A stretch of DNA of 64,000 nucleotides, from assembly GCA_963711005.1 (NCBI GenBank), contig CAVQCJ010000004.1:186001-250000 (forward strand), given 5' to 3'. The position numbers and the translations under genes are program-made. Within the stretch, counting starts at the first letter, position 1. Every line of letters begins with the position of its first letter. The notes beneath the pieces were generated by a model. The model was given only the letters and a program-made list of their open reading frames with translations. It did no database searches and was not told where the DNA came from. Source of the stretch: CAVQCJ01 sp963711005 (GTDB lineage Bacteria; Actinomycetota; Actinomycetes; Prado026). Below, piece by piece: positions 44,329 to 53,384 of the stretch.

Positions 44329-45171
44329 TCATGGCGCCTGGAACCCGTCCGCGGTCAGCACGCTCTGGCCGGCCGGGGACAGGACGTACGCGACGAACGC
44401 CGCCGCCCCGGCCGCGTTGGGCGCCTTGGTCAGCGCGGCGATGGGGTACGTCGTCGACGCGTTCACGCTGTCGGCGATCTGGACGCCGCGCACCGAGGCC
44501 CCGGCCGCCTTCACGTCGGTGACGTAGACGACGCCGGCGTCGACCTCGCCGAGCGTCACCTTGGCCAGCACCGACTTCACGTCCGGCTCCTGGGTGACCG
44601 GCGTGACGGTGATGCCGGCGTTGGTGAACACCTTCTGCGCGGTCGAGCCGCAGGGCACCTGCGACTGGCACAGCGCCACCTTGACCGAGGTCTTGGCCAG
44701 GTCGTTCACGCTGGTCACGCCAGCCGGGTTCGACGGCGGGGTGGCGATCTCCATGACGTTCTTGACGAAGTTCGTCGGGCCGCTCGCCCCACCCTTGTCC
44801 ACCACCTGCTGCATGGTGCTCGTGCTCGCGGACGCGAACACGTCGGCCGGCGACCCGGAGGTGATCTGGGTCGCGAGCGCCGAGCTCGCGGCGAAGCTGA
44901 AGGTCACCTTCACGCCCGGGTTCGCGGCCTCGAACTGCTGCCCGATCGTGGTGAACGCCTCCTTGAGCGACGACGCGGCGAGCACCGTGATCGACCCGGT
45001 GACCGCCGGGGCCGACGAGCTCGCGGGCGCGCTGGACCCGGCGCCCCCGCTGCTGCTCGAACCGCAGCCGGCGAGAAGTGCGACGGACAGGCCGGCCGAG
45101 ACGAGGATGAAAGCGGTTCGGCGCACGGAGGTTGGTCGCACGGAGGTTGGTCGCACAGCGGTTCGTCGCAC
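44329..45171 (-). CDS. modA: Molybdate-binding lipoprotein
   Basis: This 280-aa lipoprotein has a signal ending L-L-A-G-C (lipid Cys at about 36), a Ser/Ala linker and a ModA-type binding domain (I-T-V-L-A-A-S-S-L-K-E-A-F, then S-P-A-D-V-F-A-S-A). The N-terminus is encoded by four 15-nt repeats, each beginning with GTG, so four in-frame starts exist. The GAGGAG site fits the first, at 45171. It delivers molybdate to ModBC outside the membrane. Confidence 0.9.
   Translation of the reverse strand: MRRTAVRPTSVRPTSVRRTAFILVSAGLSVALLAGCGSSSSGGAGSSAPASSSAPAVTGSITVLAASSLKEAFTTIGQQFEAANPGVKVTFSFAASSALATQITSGSPADVFASASTSTMQQVVDKGGASGPTNFVKNVMEIATPPSNPAGVTSVNDLAKTSVKVALCQSQVPCGSTAQKVFTNAGITVTPVTQEPDVKSVLAKVTLGEVDAGVVYVTDVKAAGASVRGVQIADSVNASTTYPIAALTKAPNAAGAAAFVAYVLSPAGQSVLTADGFQAP
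45112..45171 (-). repeat. Four 15-nt tandem repeats at the modA start
   Basis: Units at 45157-45171, 45142-45156, 45127-45141 and 45112-45126 each read GTG-CG. Units 2 and 3 are identical; 1 and 4 are close variants. Each encodes V-R-x-T-(A/S), adding positive charge to the signal peptide and offering alternative starts. Confidence 0.85.
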
Positions 45172-45181
45172 AGCGGGCTCC

Positions 45182-45589
45182 TCAGGGTCGCGGGATCTCG
45201 ACGGACACGTTGGTGGACTTCACGGCGGCGACGGCCAGCACGCCGGGCTCCAGACCCAGCTCGTCGGCGGCCTCCCGGCTGAGCAGCGACACGAAGCGGT
45301 GCGGGCCGGCCTGGATCTCCACCTGGGCCATCACGGTGTCCCGGACCACCTTGGTCACCAGGCCGGTGAACCGGTTGCGGACCGAGTGCGCGACCACCAC
45401 CTGACGGTCGGCGTGCTCGGACCCGGCGGCGAGCTCCTCGGCGAGGCGGGCCAGCGCGACCCCCTCGACCACCTGCCGGCCGGCGGTGTCCGTGCCGGTG
45501 ACGACCCGGCCGCTGTCCGCCCACCGCCGCAGGGTGTCGTCGCTGACCCCCAGCAGCTCCGCCGCTTCCTTGATCCGGTACTCGGGCAC
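45182..45589 (-). CDS. Molybdate-responsive HTH-TOBE regulator (ModE-like)
   Basis: This 135-aa protein starts at a GTG. A MerR/excisionase-like helix-turn-helix at about 4-45 (Y-R-I-K-E-A-A-E-L-L-G-V-S-D-D-T-L-R-R-W) is followed by a TOBE/molbindin domain (about 66-133: S-V-R-N-R-F-T-G-L-V, V-A-A-V-K-S-T-N-V-S-V-E). It probably senses molybdate and controls this operon. It lies 10 nt before modA and is leaderless. Confidence 0.88.
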   Translation of the reverse strand: MPEYRIKEAAELLGVSDDTLRRWADSGRVVTGTDTAGRQVVEGVALARLAEELAAGSEHADRQVVVAHSVRNRFTGLVTKVVRDTVMAQVEIQAGPHRFVSLLSREAADELGLEPGVLAVAAVKSTNVSVEIPRP

Positions 45590-45595
45590 CCGTCG

Positions 45596-45601
45596 ACTCT
45601 A
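45596..45601 (-). promoter_or_regulatory. -10 element (TAGAGT) of the leaderless mod operon
   Basis: On the minus strand TAGAGT is followed by 6 nt and the GTG at 45589. No ribosome site is present for this first gene. Confidence 0.6.
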
Positions 45602-45732
45602 ACCGCACCTGCGGACCTGAGAAGTCCCAAACCCCGCAACCACGGCTGCGCTTCACCTTGGAGATCGACGCAGATCGGGCTGCGGAGATGCTTCCGAGCG
45701 ACACCCGGCGAGGTGAGGCCGAGAATGGGTGG

Positions 45733-46590
45733 GTGGACGAGCGGCGGGGTGGGGTCGAGGACCTGGCGCGGCTGGTCGGGCCGGGAGAGGTCGCGGTGCT
45801 GTGCGGCGCCGGGCTCTCGACCGAGTCCGGCATCCCGGACTACCGCGGCCCGTCCGGTGCCGGACGCCGGGTCACCCCGATGACCTACCAGACCTTCACC
45901 CGGGACGCGGCGGCACGCCGGCGGTACTGGGCCCGCAGCCACCTCGGCTGGACACGGATCGCCGCGGCCGAGCCGAACGACGGCCACCGCGCCGTCGCCG
46001 CGCTCCAGCAGGCCGGGCTGCTCACCGGGATCGTCACGCAGAACGTGGACGGCCTGCAGCAGCGGGCCGGTGGCCGGCCGGTGCTCGAGCTGCACGGCGC
46101 GCTGTCCCGGGTGGTCTGCCTGGACTGCGGCGGTCGGTCGGACCGGCAGGACCTGGATGCCCGGCTGCGCGCGGTGAACGGCGGCTGGTCGCCGGGCTCG
46201 GGTGCGGCCAACGCCGATGCTGCCAACCCCGATGGCGACCAGGAGCTGTCCGACGAGGTCACCGCGTCGTTCGTCGTCGTGGGCTGCCGTTCCTGCGGCG
46301 GGACGCTCAAGCCGGACGTCGTCTTCTTCGGCGAGAGCGTCCCGCCGGCCCGGGTCGCCGCGGCCTTCGCGTGCGTCGAGCGGTCGCGGGCGCTGCTGGT
46401 GCTGGGCTCGTCCCTGACGGTGATGTCGGGCCGCCGGTTCGTGCTGCGCGCCGCGGCCCTCGGCATCCCGGTGGCCATCGTGAACCAGGGACCTACCCGC
46501 GGTGACGGGCACGCCGAGATGGTCGTCGACGCACCGCTCGGGTCGGTCCTCTCCGATCTTGTCGGGGCCGTCGCCGCCACCGCCCCCTAG
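45733..46590 (+). CDS. Sir2-family NAD-dependent protein deacetylase
   Basis: The product is 285 aa from the GTG at 45733; the frame is open to 45658 but those starts lack support. Sirtuin motifs are G-A-G-L-S-T-E-S-G-I-P-D-Y-R-G, T-Q-N-V-D-G-L and the catalytic His in L-H-G. Zinc Cys pairs are C-L-D-C and C-R-S-C. A low-complexity Ala/Asn/Asp insert separates the pairs. It removes acyl groups from lysine using NAD. It is divergent from the mod operon. Confidence 0.9.
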   Translation: MDERRGGVEDLARLVGPGEVAVLCGAGLSTESGIPDYRGPSGAGRRVTPMTYQTFTRDAAARRRYWARSHLGWTRIAAAEPNDGHRAVAALQQAGLLTGIVTQNVDGLQQRAGGRPVLELHGALSRVVCLDCGGRSDRQDLDARLRAVNGGWSPGSGAANADAANPDGDQELSDEVTASFVVVGCRSCGGTLKPDVVFFGESVPPARVAAAFACVERSRALLVLGSSLTVMSGRRFVLRAAALGIPVAIVNQGPTRGDGHAEMVVDAPLGSVLSDLVGAVAATAP

Positions 46591-47054
46591 TCTTCGCCGA
46601 CATGGTCGGCTCGACGGCGGCCGCCGAGGCGGCCGACCCGGAGGACGTCCAGGCGCGCATCCGGGCGTTCCACGACATCCTGCGGCGGCAGATCGAGGCG
46701 TTCGGCGGCACGGTGGAGAAGTTCGCCGGTGACGCCGTGCTGGCGGTGTTCGGTGCCCCGGTCGCACACGAGGACGACGCGGAGCGGGCCGTGCGCGCGG
46801 GGCTGGCCATCGTCGCCGCGGTAGCCAGCCGGGCACCGGCAACAGCACCGAACGGGTCCGTGTCCGGGTCGGTGTCGCGACCGGTGAGGTGGTCGTCCCT
46901 CCGGGAGGAGGCCTTCGCACTGCTCGGTGCGGGCCGGACCGGGACGGCCGGGGACCGCGGCGACCCAACGGCAGCCCTGCTCGGCGCTCGCGACCTGTTC
47001 GACCGCCTCGGGATGCGCCTGCGCGTGGCGGAGTGCGAGGCGCTGGTGCCCTGA
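46578..47054 (+). pseudogene. Remnant of a class III adenylate/guanylate cyclase
   Basis: One frame reads V-F-A-D-M-V-G-S-T then V-E-K-F-A-G-D-A-V-L-A-V-F-G-A-P, the metal-binding core of a class III cyclase. The next conserved block, R-V-G-V-A-T-G-E-V-V-V, is in another frame from about 46860. The first frame resumes with A-L-L-G-A-R-D-L-F-D-R-L-G-M-R, the C-terminal end of large cyclase-TPR proteins. The gene lacks its start, has at least one frameshift and has lost most of its middle. It directly follows the Sir2 gene. Confidence 0.8.
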
Positions 47055-47141
47055 CGCGGTGCCGGGGGGACGGCGGGCGGTCTTGTCGCTGCTGGTGATC
47101 GGGTCCATGATCGACCGCACGGCACGAGAGGGGCTGCGCAC

Positions 47142-47606
47142 ATGAAACCGACCGACGACCTGGCGGCGACGCTCGGCAAGGTCGACCTGTTCGCCGGCCT
47201 GCCGCCCAAGGTCTTCGGCCGGTTCCAGCAGGACGGCGCCCGGCACTCGTACCCGGCCGGTGACGAGGTCACCCACGAGGGGGACAAGGTCAGCGGGTTC
47301 GTCCCGTTCTCGCAGGAGGGCGTTCTCTTCCACGTGGTGCTGGCCGGATCCGGCGACGTGCGGCAAGACGGCGCCGTCATCGGCCGGGTCGGCCCGGGCG
47401 ACTACTTCGGGGAGCTGTCGCTCATCGACGGCGGTCCGCGGACGGCGGACGTGGTCGCCGGGGCGGACGGCCTGGAGACGTTCGCCCTGACCAAGTGGAC
47501 GTTCGAGGACCTGCTCCGGGACCACCCCGAGGTGGCGGTTTCGATGCTCCGGGTGATGACGGCGCGACTGCGCCGCTGCGAGGCCGCCCAACGCCAGGGC
47601 GGCTGA
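47142..47606 (+). CDS. Cyclic-nucleotide-binding domain protein
   Basis: This 154-aa protein consists of one cNMP-binding domain with the phosphate cassette G-D-Y-F-G-E-L-S-L-I-D-G-G-P-R-T-A. No DNA-binding domain follows, so it is not a complete Crp. The Arg in the cassette suggests real nucleotide binding. It lies 87 nt after the ruined cyclase gene, with which it may once have worked. Confidence 0.85.
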   Translation: MKPTDDLAATLGKVDLFAGLPPKVFGRFQQDGARHSYPAGDEVTHEGDKVSGFVPFSQEGVLFHVVLAGSGDVRQDGAVIGRVGPGDYFGELSLIDGGPRTADVVAGADGLETFALTKWTFEDLLRDHPEVAVSMLRVMTARLRRCEAAQRQGG

Positions 47607-47708
47607 GCGGCGCCGAACCTCGGCGATTGGCTGTCGGTCACCTGTTACCGATATATTTGCTGTCCAATCCCACTTAGGCAGCGATTCTTTCGGCAGAAGG
47701 CGGCGACG

Positions 47709-49073
47709 ATGACCGATCTTGCAGATCTTCCTCTCGAGACGGCCGCGTCGTCCGACCCGAGGGCGGCGCTGGCCGGGCATCCCGGCTGGGTCCGCCTCAA
47801 AGGCGCCGTCGAGGCCGTGCGGACGATGCAGTCGGCGGACGGCTCCGTCGACGGCAGTGCCCACGACCTGTCCCGTGCGGCCGCACTGGTCGACGAGGTC
47901 GCGGCCGGCGTCGGCGAGCTCGCGCCCTCGCTGCCGCACGACGCCGCGTACCTGCGGGCCGTGGTCACCGACCTGCGCCGCTGGGTGGCCGAAGGCTTCG
48001 CGGTGCCGGACTTCCTGGACTCGCTGCTGGAGTTCCACCCCGAGCGGCACCGTGTCGACGGGCTCGAGCACCTCGTGGTGTTCCCCATGTACACCCAGAA
48101 CGGGAACCCCGACCGCAACCTCGAGGCGGTCCTGCTGCGCGTGGTCTGGCCGGAGTGGGTCGCCCGGATCGAGGCCGAGCAGTTCCGGAACCCGATGTTC
48201 GTCCCGGTCGCCTTCACCGACTTCACCAGTGGGTACGACACCTTCTCGGCCGTGCTGTTCCCCGAGACGGTCGCGGTGCGCGAGGTCCCGGTGTTCACCT
48301 GGGGCGCGATCTTCTGCGACCGCGAGGCGGCTCGCTTCCGCCGCGTCGTCTCCGCCGCGGTCGACGCGCTGCGGGTAGACCTCCCGGCGGACGCCGCGCT
48401 GCTGCTGTCCCACCAGGAGCTGGCGCAGGAGACGTTCGTCCTGTGGGACCTCGTGCACGACCGGGCGCACAGCCGCGGCGATCTGCCGTTCGACCCGTTC
48501 ATGATCAAGCAGCGGATGCCGTTCTGGCTGTACGCGCTCGAGGAGCTGCGCTGCGACCTCACCGCCTTCCGGGCCGCCGTGGACCTCGAGCGCGCAGGTG
48601 TCGCCAGGGCCCGGCTGGTGCAGTACGCCGTGGTGTTCGACCGGGCGCTGCGCTTCCCGCTGTCCGGGACCAGGGTGCGCAATTACGACGGGCTCGGCGG
48701 CCAGCTGCTCTTCGCGTACCTGCGGCAGAACGGCGCAGTCAGCTGGACCGACAACGCCCTGCACGTCGACTGGGCGCGGCTGCCCGAGGTCGTGCTCGCC
48801 CTGCTCGCCGAGATCGAGGAGCTGTACTGGCGCAGCATCGACCGCCCCAAGGTCTCGCACTGGCTGGCGGCCTACGACCTCGTGACCACGTACGTCGAGC
48901 CGCACCCGGCCTCGTTGTGGGCCCAGGGCGCCGGCGCGCTGCCGTGGGAGGGTGCTCCCAAGGAGCTCACCGACGCGGTCCGCCCGGACGAGTTCCCGCT
49001 GAGCATGTTCTTCGAGACACTGAACAAGAAGATCGGTGCCGTCATCGAGTCGACCCGAGGGATCCGCCCATGA
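47709..49073 (+). CDS. DUF6421-like conserved protein
   Basis: This 454-aa protein resembles, from memory, the actinobacterial DUF6421 family, which is often found beside an SDR and a threonine aldolase as here. There are no membrane segments. A notable motif is L-V-H-D-R-A-H-S-R-G-D-L-P-F-D-P-F-M-I-K-Q-R-M-P, whose His residues could bind metal. The function is unknown. The stop overlaps the next start. The spacer upstream is unusually AT-rich for this window. Confidence 0.7.
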   Translation: MTDLADLPLETAASSDPRAALAGHPGWVRLKGAVEAVRTMQSADGSVDGSAHDLSRAAALVDEVAAGVGELAPSLPHDAAYLRAVVTDLRRWVAEGFAVPDFLDSLLEFHPERHRVDGLEHLVVFPMYTQNGNPDRNLEAVLLRVVWPEWVARIEAEQFRNPMFVPVAFTDFTSGYDTFSAVLFPETVAVREVPVFTWGAIFCDREAARFRRVVSAAVDALRVDLPADAALLLSHQELAQETFVLWDLVHDRAHSRGDLPFDPFMIKQRMPFWLYALEELRCDLTAFRAAVDLERAGVARARLVQYAVVFDRALRFPLSGTRVRNYDGLGGQLLFAYLRQNGAVSWTDNALHVDWARLPEVVLALLAEIEELYWRSIDRPKVSHWLAAYDLVTTYVEPHPASLWAQGAGALPWEGAPKELTDAVRPDEFPLSMFFETLNKKIGAVIESTRGIRP

Positions 49074-49798
49074 GCCTCCCCCCAAGCGCTGTCGTCGTCA
49101 CCGGCGCCGGGGGTCCGGCCGGTCAGGCCGTCGTCCGCCGGCTGGTGACCGGCGGCGCCCGGGTGGTCGGCGCCGACGCGCACGAGGAACGGCTGGCCGA
49201 GGTCGGCGCGTCGCTGGGCGACGATGCCGACCGGTTCACCGGACACGTCGTGGACCTCGTCGACGAAGCCGCGACCCGGGCCTGGGCGGCCGGTCTCGGA
49301 CCGGTCGACGGCGTCGTGCACCTGGTGGGCGGCTACCGCGGCGGGTCGGTGTTCGCCGACAACACGCTGGCGGACTGGCTGGTCCTGCACGACCTGCTGA
49401 TCCGCACCGTGCAGAACGTCACGCTCGCCTTCCACGACCAGCTGGTCGGCTCGCCGCAGGGTCGGTTCGCGCTGGTCTCGGCGACCGCGGCCGCCGCCCC
49501 GAGCGCCGGCGCGGCCGGCTACGCGGCCGCCAAGGCCGCCGCCGAGGTCTGGACACTGGCGCTCGCTGACTCGTTCCGCCGGCTGCAGTCCGGCCGCGCG
49601 GAAGACCCGCAGCCGCAGACGGCCGCCGCTACGGTGCTGGTCGTGAAGGCGCTCGTCCACGACGGCCTGCGGGCCGCCAAGCCCGAGGCCACGTTCCCCG
49701 GGTACACCGATGTCAAGGACCTCGCCGACGCCATCGCGGGTCTGTGGGGCGCCGACGCCGCCGACGTCAACGGCCGGCGTCTGGTGCTGGCGCCGTGA
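49070..49798 (+). CDS. Short-chain dehydrogenase/reductase
   Basis: The product is 242 aa from the ATG overlapping the previous stop. Rossmann motif T-G-A-G-G-P-A-G-Q is near residue 11. The catalytic region is V-S-A-T-A-A-A-A-P-S-A-G-A-A-G-Y-A-A-A-K, so Ser and Y-x-x-x-K are present. The expected N-N-A-G motif is replaced by H-L-V-G-G-Y, which occurs in some divergent SDRs. The substrate is unknown. The stop overlaps the threonine aldolase start. Confidence 0.83.
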   Translation: MSLPPSAVVVTGAGGPAGQAVVRRLVTGGARVVGADAHEERLAEVGASLGDDADRFTGHVVDLVDEAATRAWAAGLGPVDGVVHLVGGYRGGSVFADNTLADWLVLHDLLIRTVQNVTLAFHDQLVGSPQGRFALVSATAAAAPSAGAAGYAAAKAAAEVWTLALADSFRRLQSGRAEDPQPQTAAATVLVVKALVHDGLRAAKPEATFPGYTDVKDLADAIAGLWGADAADVNGRRLVLAP

Positions 49799-50844
49799 CC
49801 CGGCACGACCGCTCGGTGCGCGGCTTCGCGAGCGACAACTACTCCGGCGTCCACCCCGAGGTGCTCGAGGCGATGACCGCGGCCAACGGCGGGCACCAGA
49901 CGAGCTACGGCGACGACGAGTACACCGAGCACCTGCAGGAGCTGTTCCAGCGGCACTTCGGCCCGACCGCGGCGGCGTACCCGGTCTTCAACGGGACCGG
50001 CGCCAACGTCGTGTCGCTGCAGTCCATGACGTCGCGGTGGGCCTCGGTGGTGTGCACGTCGACCGCACACATCCACGTGGACGAGTGCGGTGCCCCCGAG
50101 AAGGTCGGCGGGCTGAAGCTGCTGCCGGTCCGTAGCCCGGACGGCAAGCTGACGCCGGCCCTGGTCGACCAGGAGGCGCGCGGCTTCGACGACGTGCACC
50201 GCGCCCAGCCGCAGGTCGTGAGCATCACCCAGACGACCGAGCTGGGCACCGCGTACTCCGTCGACGAGCTCGCCGCGCTGTGCGAGCACGCGCACGGGCT
50301 GGGGATGCGCGTGCACCTGGACGGGGCGCGGATCTCCAACGCCGCCGCCTCGCTGGGGGTGCCGCTGCGCGCGTTCACGACCGACGTCGGCGTGGACGTG
50401 CTCTCGTTCGGCGGTACCAAGAACGGCCTCATGCTCGGCGAGGTCGTCGTGGTGCTGAACCCGGCGGCCGCGTCCGGCGTCGAGTACGTCCGCAAGTCGT
50501 CGATGCAGCTGGCGTCGAAGATGCGGTTCGTCTCGGCCCAGTTCGAGGCCTTGCTCGGGACGGACCTGTGGCTGCGCAACGCGACGCACGCCAACGCGAT
50601 GGCGCAGCGGCTCGAGGCCGCCGTCCGCGGCATCGAAGGCGTGGCCGTGCAGCGGCCGGTGCAGGCCAACGCCGTCTTCGCCGTGCTGCCCAAACCGGTC
50701 ACCGCCCGGCTGCAGAAGCGGTTCAGGTTCTACACGTGGGACGAGGCGACCGGTGAGGTCCGCTGGATGACGACCTTCGACACCACCGAGGCCGACGTGG
50801 ACGCGTTCGCCGCGGCCATCCGCGAGGAGATGGCCGCAGGCTGA
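49795..50844 (+). CDS. Low-specificity threonine aldolase family PLP enzyme
   Basis: The product is 349 aa from the GTG overlapping the SDR stop. The fold-type I pattern includes F-A-S-D-N-Y-S-G-V-H-P, H-L-D-G-A-R and the PLP lysine in F-G-G-T-K-N-G. It splits threonine or related beta-hydroxy amino acids to glycine and an aldehyde. The SDR beside it might act on the aldehyde or on the amino acid; this is inference. Confidence 0.9.
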   Translation: MTRHDRSVRGFASDNYSGVHPEVLEAMTAANGGHQTSYGDDEYTEHLQELFQRHFGPTAAAYPVFNGTGANVVSLQSMTSRWASVVCTSTAHIHVDECGAPEKVGGLKLLPVRSPDGKLTPALVDQEARGFDDVHRAQPQVVSITQTTELGTAYSVDELAALCEHAHGLGMRVHLDGARISNAAASLGVPLRAFTTDVGVDVLSFGGTKNGLMLGEVVVVLNPAAASGVEYVRKSSMQLASKMRFVSAQFEALLGTDLWLRNATHANAMAQRLEAAVRGIEGVAVQRPVQANAVFAVLPKPVTARLQKRFRFYTWDEATGEVRWMTTFDTTEADVDAFAAAIREEMAAG

Positions 50845-50910
50845 CCGCGGCACCCGGCGACTCCTGACTCGCGGAACAGTAGAGGGGTGCGCGGCGCGAC
50901 CGGTCGGCCG

Positions 50911-50916
50911 TAGGGT
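50911..50916 (+). promoter_or_regulatory. -10 element (TAGGGT) of the leaderless dehydrogenase gene
   Basis: TAGGGT ends 7 nt before the ATG at 50924. No separate ribosome site is present, so transcription probably starts at or beside the ATG. Confidence 0.55.
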
Positions 50917-50923
50917 GTCGGGC

Positions 50924-53380
50924 ATGCCAGCGCCCGTCCTGCCCGCCCGCGCCCGGATCGTCGTCATCGGGGGCGGGGTGATCGGCAGCTCCGTGGCCTA
51001 CCACCTCGCCCATCTCGGTCAGGACGTCGTGCTGCTCGAGCGCGACCGGCTCACCTCCGGGACGACCTGGCACGCGGCCGGGCTCATGGTTTGCTTCGGC
51101 TCGACGTCGGAGACGTCCACCGAGCTGCGCAAGTACACCCGGGACCTGTACACCCGGCTGGAGGCGGAGACCGGTCAGTCGAGCGGCTTCAAGCCGGTCG
51201 GGTTCATCGAGCTGGCGACCGACCCGGACCGGCTCGAGGAGTACCGCCGGGTGTCCGCGTTCAACCGGTTGTGCGGGGTCGACGTGCACGAGATCTCGGC
51301 CCGCGAGGTCGAGGACCTGTTCCCACTGGCCCGCACCGACGACGTGCTCGCCGGTTTCTATGTCCCCGACGACGGCCGGGCCAACCCGGTCGACGCGACG
51401 ATGGCCCTGGCCAAGGGCGCCCGGATGGCTGGTGCCAAGGTCTTCGAGGGCGTGCCGGTGCTCGACGTGCTCACGGTGCGCGGAGCCGTGGCCGGCGTGC
51501 GCACCCCGTACGGCGACATCGAGGCCGAGTACGTCGTCAACTGCGCCGGGATGTGGGCTCGACAGCTCGGCGCCAAGTCCGGCGTGAGCATCCCGCTGCA
51601 GGCGGCCGAGCACTACTACCTGATCACCGAGCCGCTGGACGGCGTCGACGGTTCGCTGCCGGTGCTCGAGGACCCGGCGAACTTCGGGTACTTCCGCGAG
51701 GAGGGCGGCGGGCTGATGCTCGGTCTCTTCGAGACCGTGTGCGCGCCGTGGAACGTCGGCGGCATCCCCGACGACTTCTCTTTCGGCGAGCTGGCGCCGG
51801 ACTGGGACCGGATGACGCCGTACCTCGAGGCGGCGATGTCGCGGATCCCGATCTCGATGGAGGCCGGCGTCCGCAAGTTCTTCTGCGGGCCGGAGAGCTT
51901 CACCCCCGACCTAGCCCCGGTCGTCGGCGAGGCGCCCGAGCTGCGGCACTACTTCGTCGCGGCCGGGCTCAACTCGATCGGCATCCTCACCGGCGGCGGC
52001 CTGGGCCGGGCAGTGGCACACTGGATCGTCGAGGGCCGTCCGGACATCGACGTCACCGGGATGAACATCGACCGGCTGCACGCGTACCAGACCAACCCCG
52101 AGTACCGGGCGACCCGCACGGTCGAGTCGCTCGGCATGGTCTACCAGTGCCACTACCCGGGTCGCTCGATGAAGACCGCGCGGGGTGCCAAGCGTTCGGC
52201 GGTGCACGACCGGCTCGTGGACGCCCGCGCGTACTTCAAGGACGTCAGCGGCTGGGAGAGCCCGGACTGGTACGCCCCGGAGGGCGTCGAGCCGGTGGCC
52301 GGCCCGCTCTCGTGGGGACGGCAGGACTGGTGGCCGTACTGGGAGGCCGAGCACCACGCGGCCCGCGACGGCGTGATCCTCATGGACATGTCGTTCATGT
52401 CCAAGTTCGCGGTCGAGGGCCGCGACGCCGGACACCTGCTCGACCAGCTCTCGGCCAACCGCGTCGACGCCGAGCCGGGCCTGATCACGTACACGCCCTG
52501 GCTGAACGAGGCCGGCACGCTCGAGGCCGACCTGACGGTCACCAAGCTGGACGACGGGCAGTTCTGGGTGGTCGCCTCGGACACCGCGCACCGGCACGTG
52601 CTGACCAGGATCCGGCGGCACATCACCGACGACTTGCAGGTGCACGTCGCGGACCACACGTCCGGGTTCGCGCAGCTCAACGTCCAGGGACCGCGCTCGC
52701 GCGAGCTGGTCCAGTCGCTGACGACGGCGGACCTGTCCGACGCGGCGTTCCCGTACCGCGCCGCCCGCGAGATCGACCTCGGCTTCGCCCGGGTGCTGTG
52801 CGTGCGGATCACCTACCTCGGCGAGCTCGGCTACGAGCTGTACGTGCCGACCGAGCAGGCGGTGCACGTGTACGACCGGGTCGTGTCCGCCGGCGCGGCG
52901 GTCGGCCTGCGGCACGCCGGGCTCAAGGCGCTGTCGAGCCTGCGGATGGAGAAGGGCTACCGCGACTACGGCCACGACATCGACAACACCGACTCCGTGC
53001 TCGAAGCCGGGCTCGGCTTCGTCGTCGACCTGGACAAGCCCGGCGGGTTCGTCGGCCGGGACGCGGTGGTGGCCCGCAAGGCGGCCGGTCCGTTGACCCG
53101 GCGGCTGCTCCAGGTCCAGGTGCTCGACCCGCAGCCGCAGCTGTTCCATGCCGAGGTCGTGCTCCGCGACGGCCGCCCGGTCGGCTACGTCCGGGCCGCG
53201 TCCTACGGCTTCACGCTCGGCGGTGCGATCGGACTGGCCATGGTCGACGCGGGCGAGCCGCTCGACCAGGGCTGGGTCGACGCCGGGACGTGGGAGGTCG
53301 ACATCGCCGCGACCCGCTACCCCGCGACGGCTTCGTTGCGGCCGCTCTACGACCCGAAGAACGAGCGCGTCCGCGGCTGA
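50924..53380 (+). CDS. Dimethylglycine/sarcosine dehydrogenase-like FAD protein with GcvT domains
   Basis: The product is 818 aa from the ATG. The N-terminal DAO-type FAD domain (about 10-390) has G-G-G-V-I-G-S-S-V-A and T-W-H-A-A-G, whose His is the covalent FAD site in dimethylglycine oxidases. A linker, then GcvT N- and C-terminal domains (about 430-810), probably pass the released one-carbon unit to tetrahydrofolate. It oxidatively demethylates an N-methyl amino acid. A second folate-linked enzyme and ahcY lie 13-15 kb upstream. Confidence 0.88.
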   Translation: MPAPVLPARARIVVIGGGVIGSSVAYHLAHLGQDVVLLERDRLTSGTTWHAAGLMVCFGSTSETSTELRKYTRDLYTRLEAETGQSSGFKPVGFIELATDPDRLEEYRRVSAFNRLCGVDVHEISAREVEDLFPLARTDDVLAGFYVPDDGRANPVDATMALAKGARMAGAKVFEGVPVLDVLTVRGAVAGVRTPYGDIEAEYVVNCAGMWARQLGAKSGVSIPLQAAEHYYLITEPLDGVDGSLPVLEDPANFGYFREEGGGLMLGLFETVCAPWNVGGIPDDFSFGELAPDWDRMTPYLEAAMSRIPISMEAGVRKFFCGPESFTPDLAPVVGEAPELRHYFVAAGLNSIGILTGGGLGRAVAHWIVEGRPDIDVTGMNIDRLHAYQTNPEYRATRTVESLGMVYQCHYPGRSMKTARGAKRSAVHDRLVDARAYFKDVSGWESPDWYAPEGVEPVAGPLSWGRQDWWPYWEAEHHAARDGVILMDMSFMSKFAVEGRDAGHLLDQLSANRVDAEPGLITYTPWLNEAGTLEADLTVTKLDDGQFWVVASDTAHRHVLTRIRRHITDDLQVHVADHTSGFAQLNVQGPRSRELVQSLTTADLSDAAFPYRAAREIDLGFARVLCVRITYLGELGYELYVPTEQAVHVYDRVVSAGAAVGLRHAGLKALSSLRMEKGYRDYGHDIDNTDSVLEAGLGFVVDLDKPGGFVGRDAVVARKAAGPLTRRLLQVQVLDPQPQLFHAEVVLRDGRPVGYVRAASYGFTLGGAIGLAMVDAGEPLDQGWVDAGTWEVDIAATRYPATASLRPLYDPKNERVRG

Positions 53381-53384
53381 CGAG

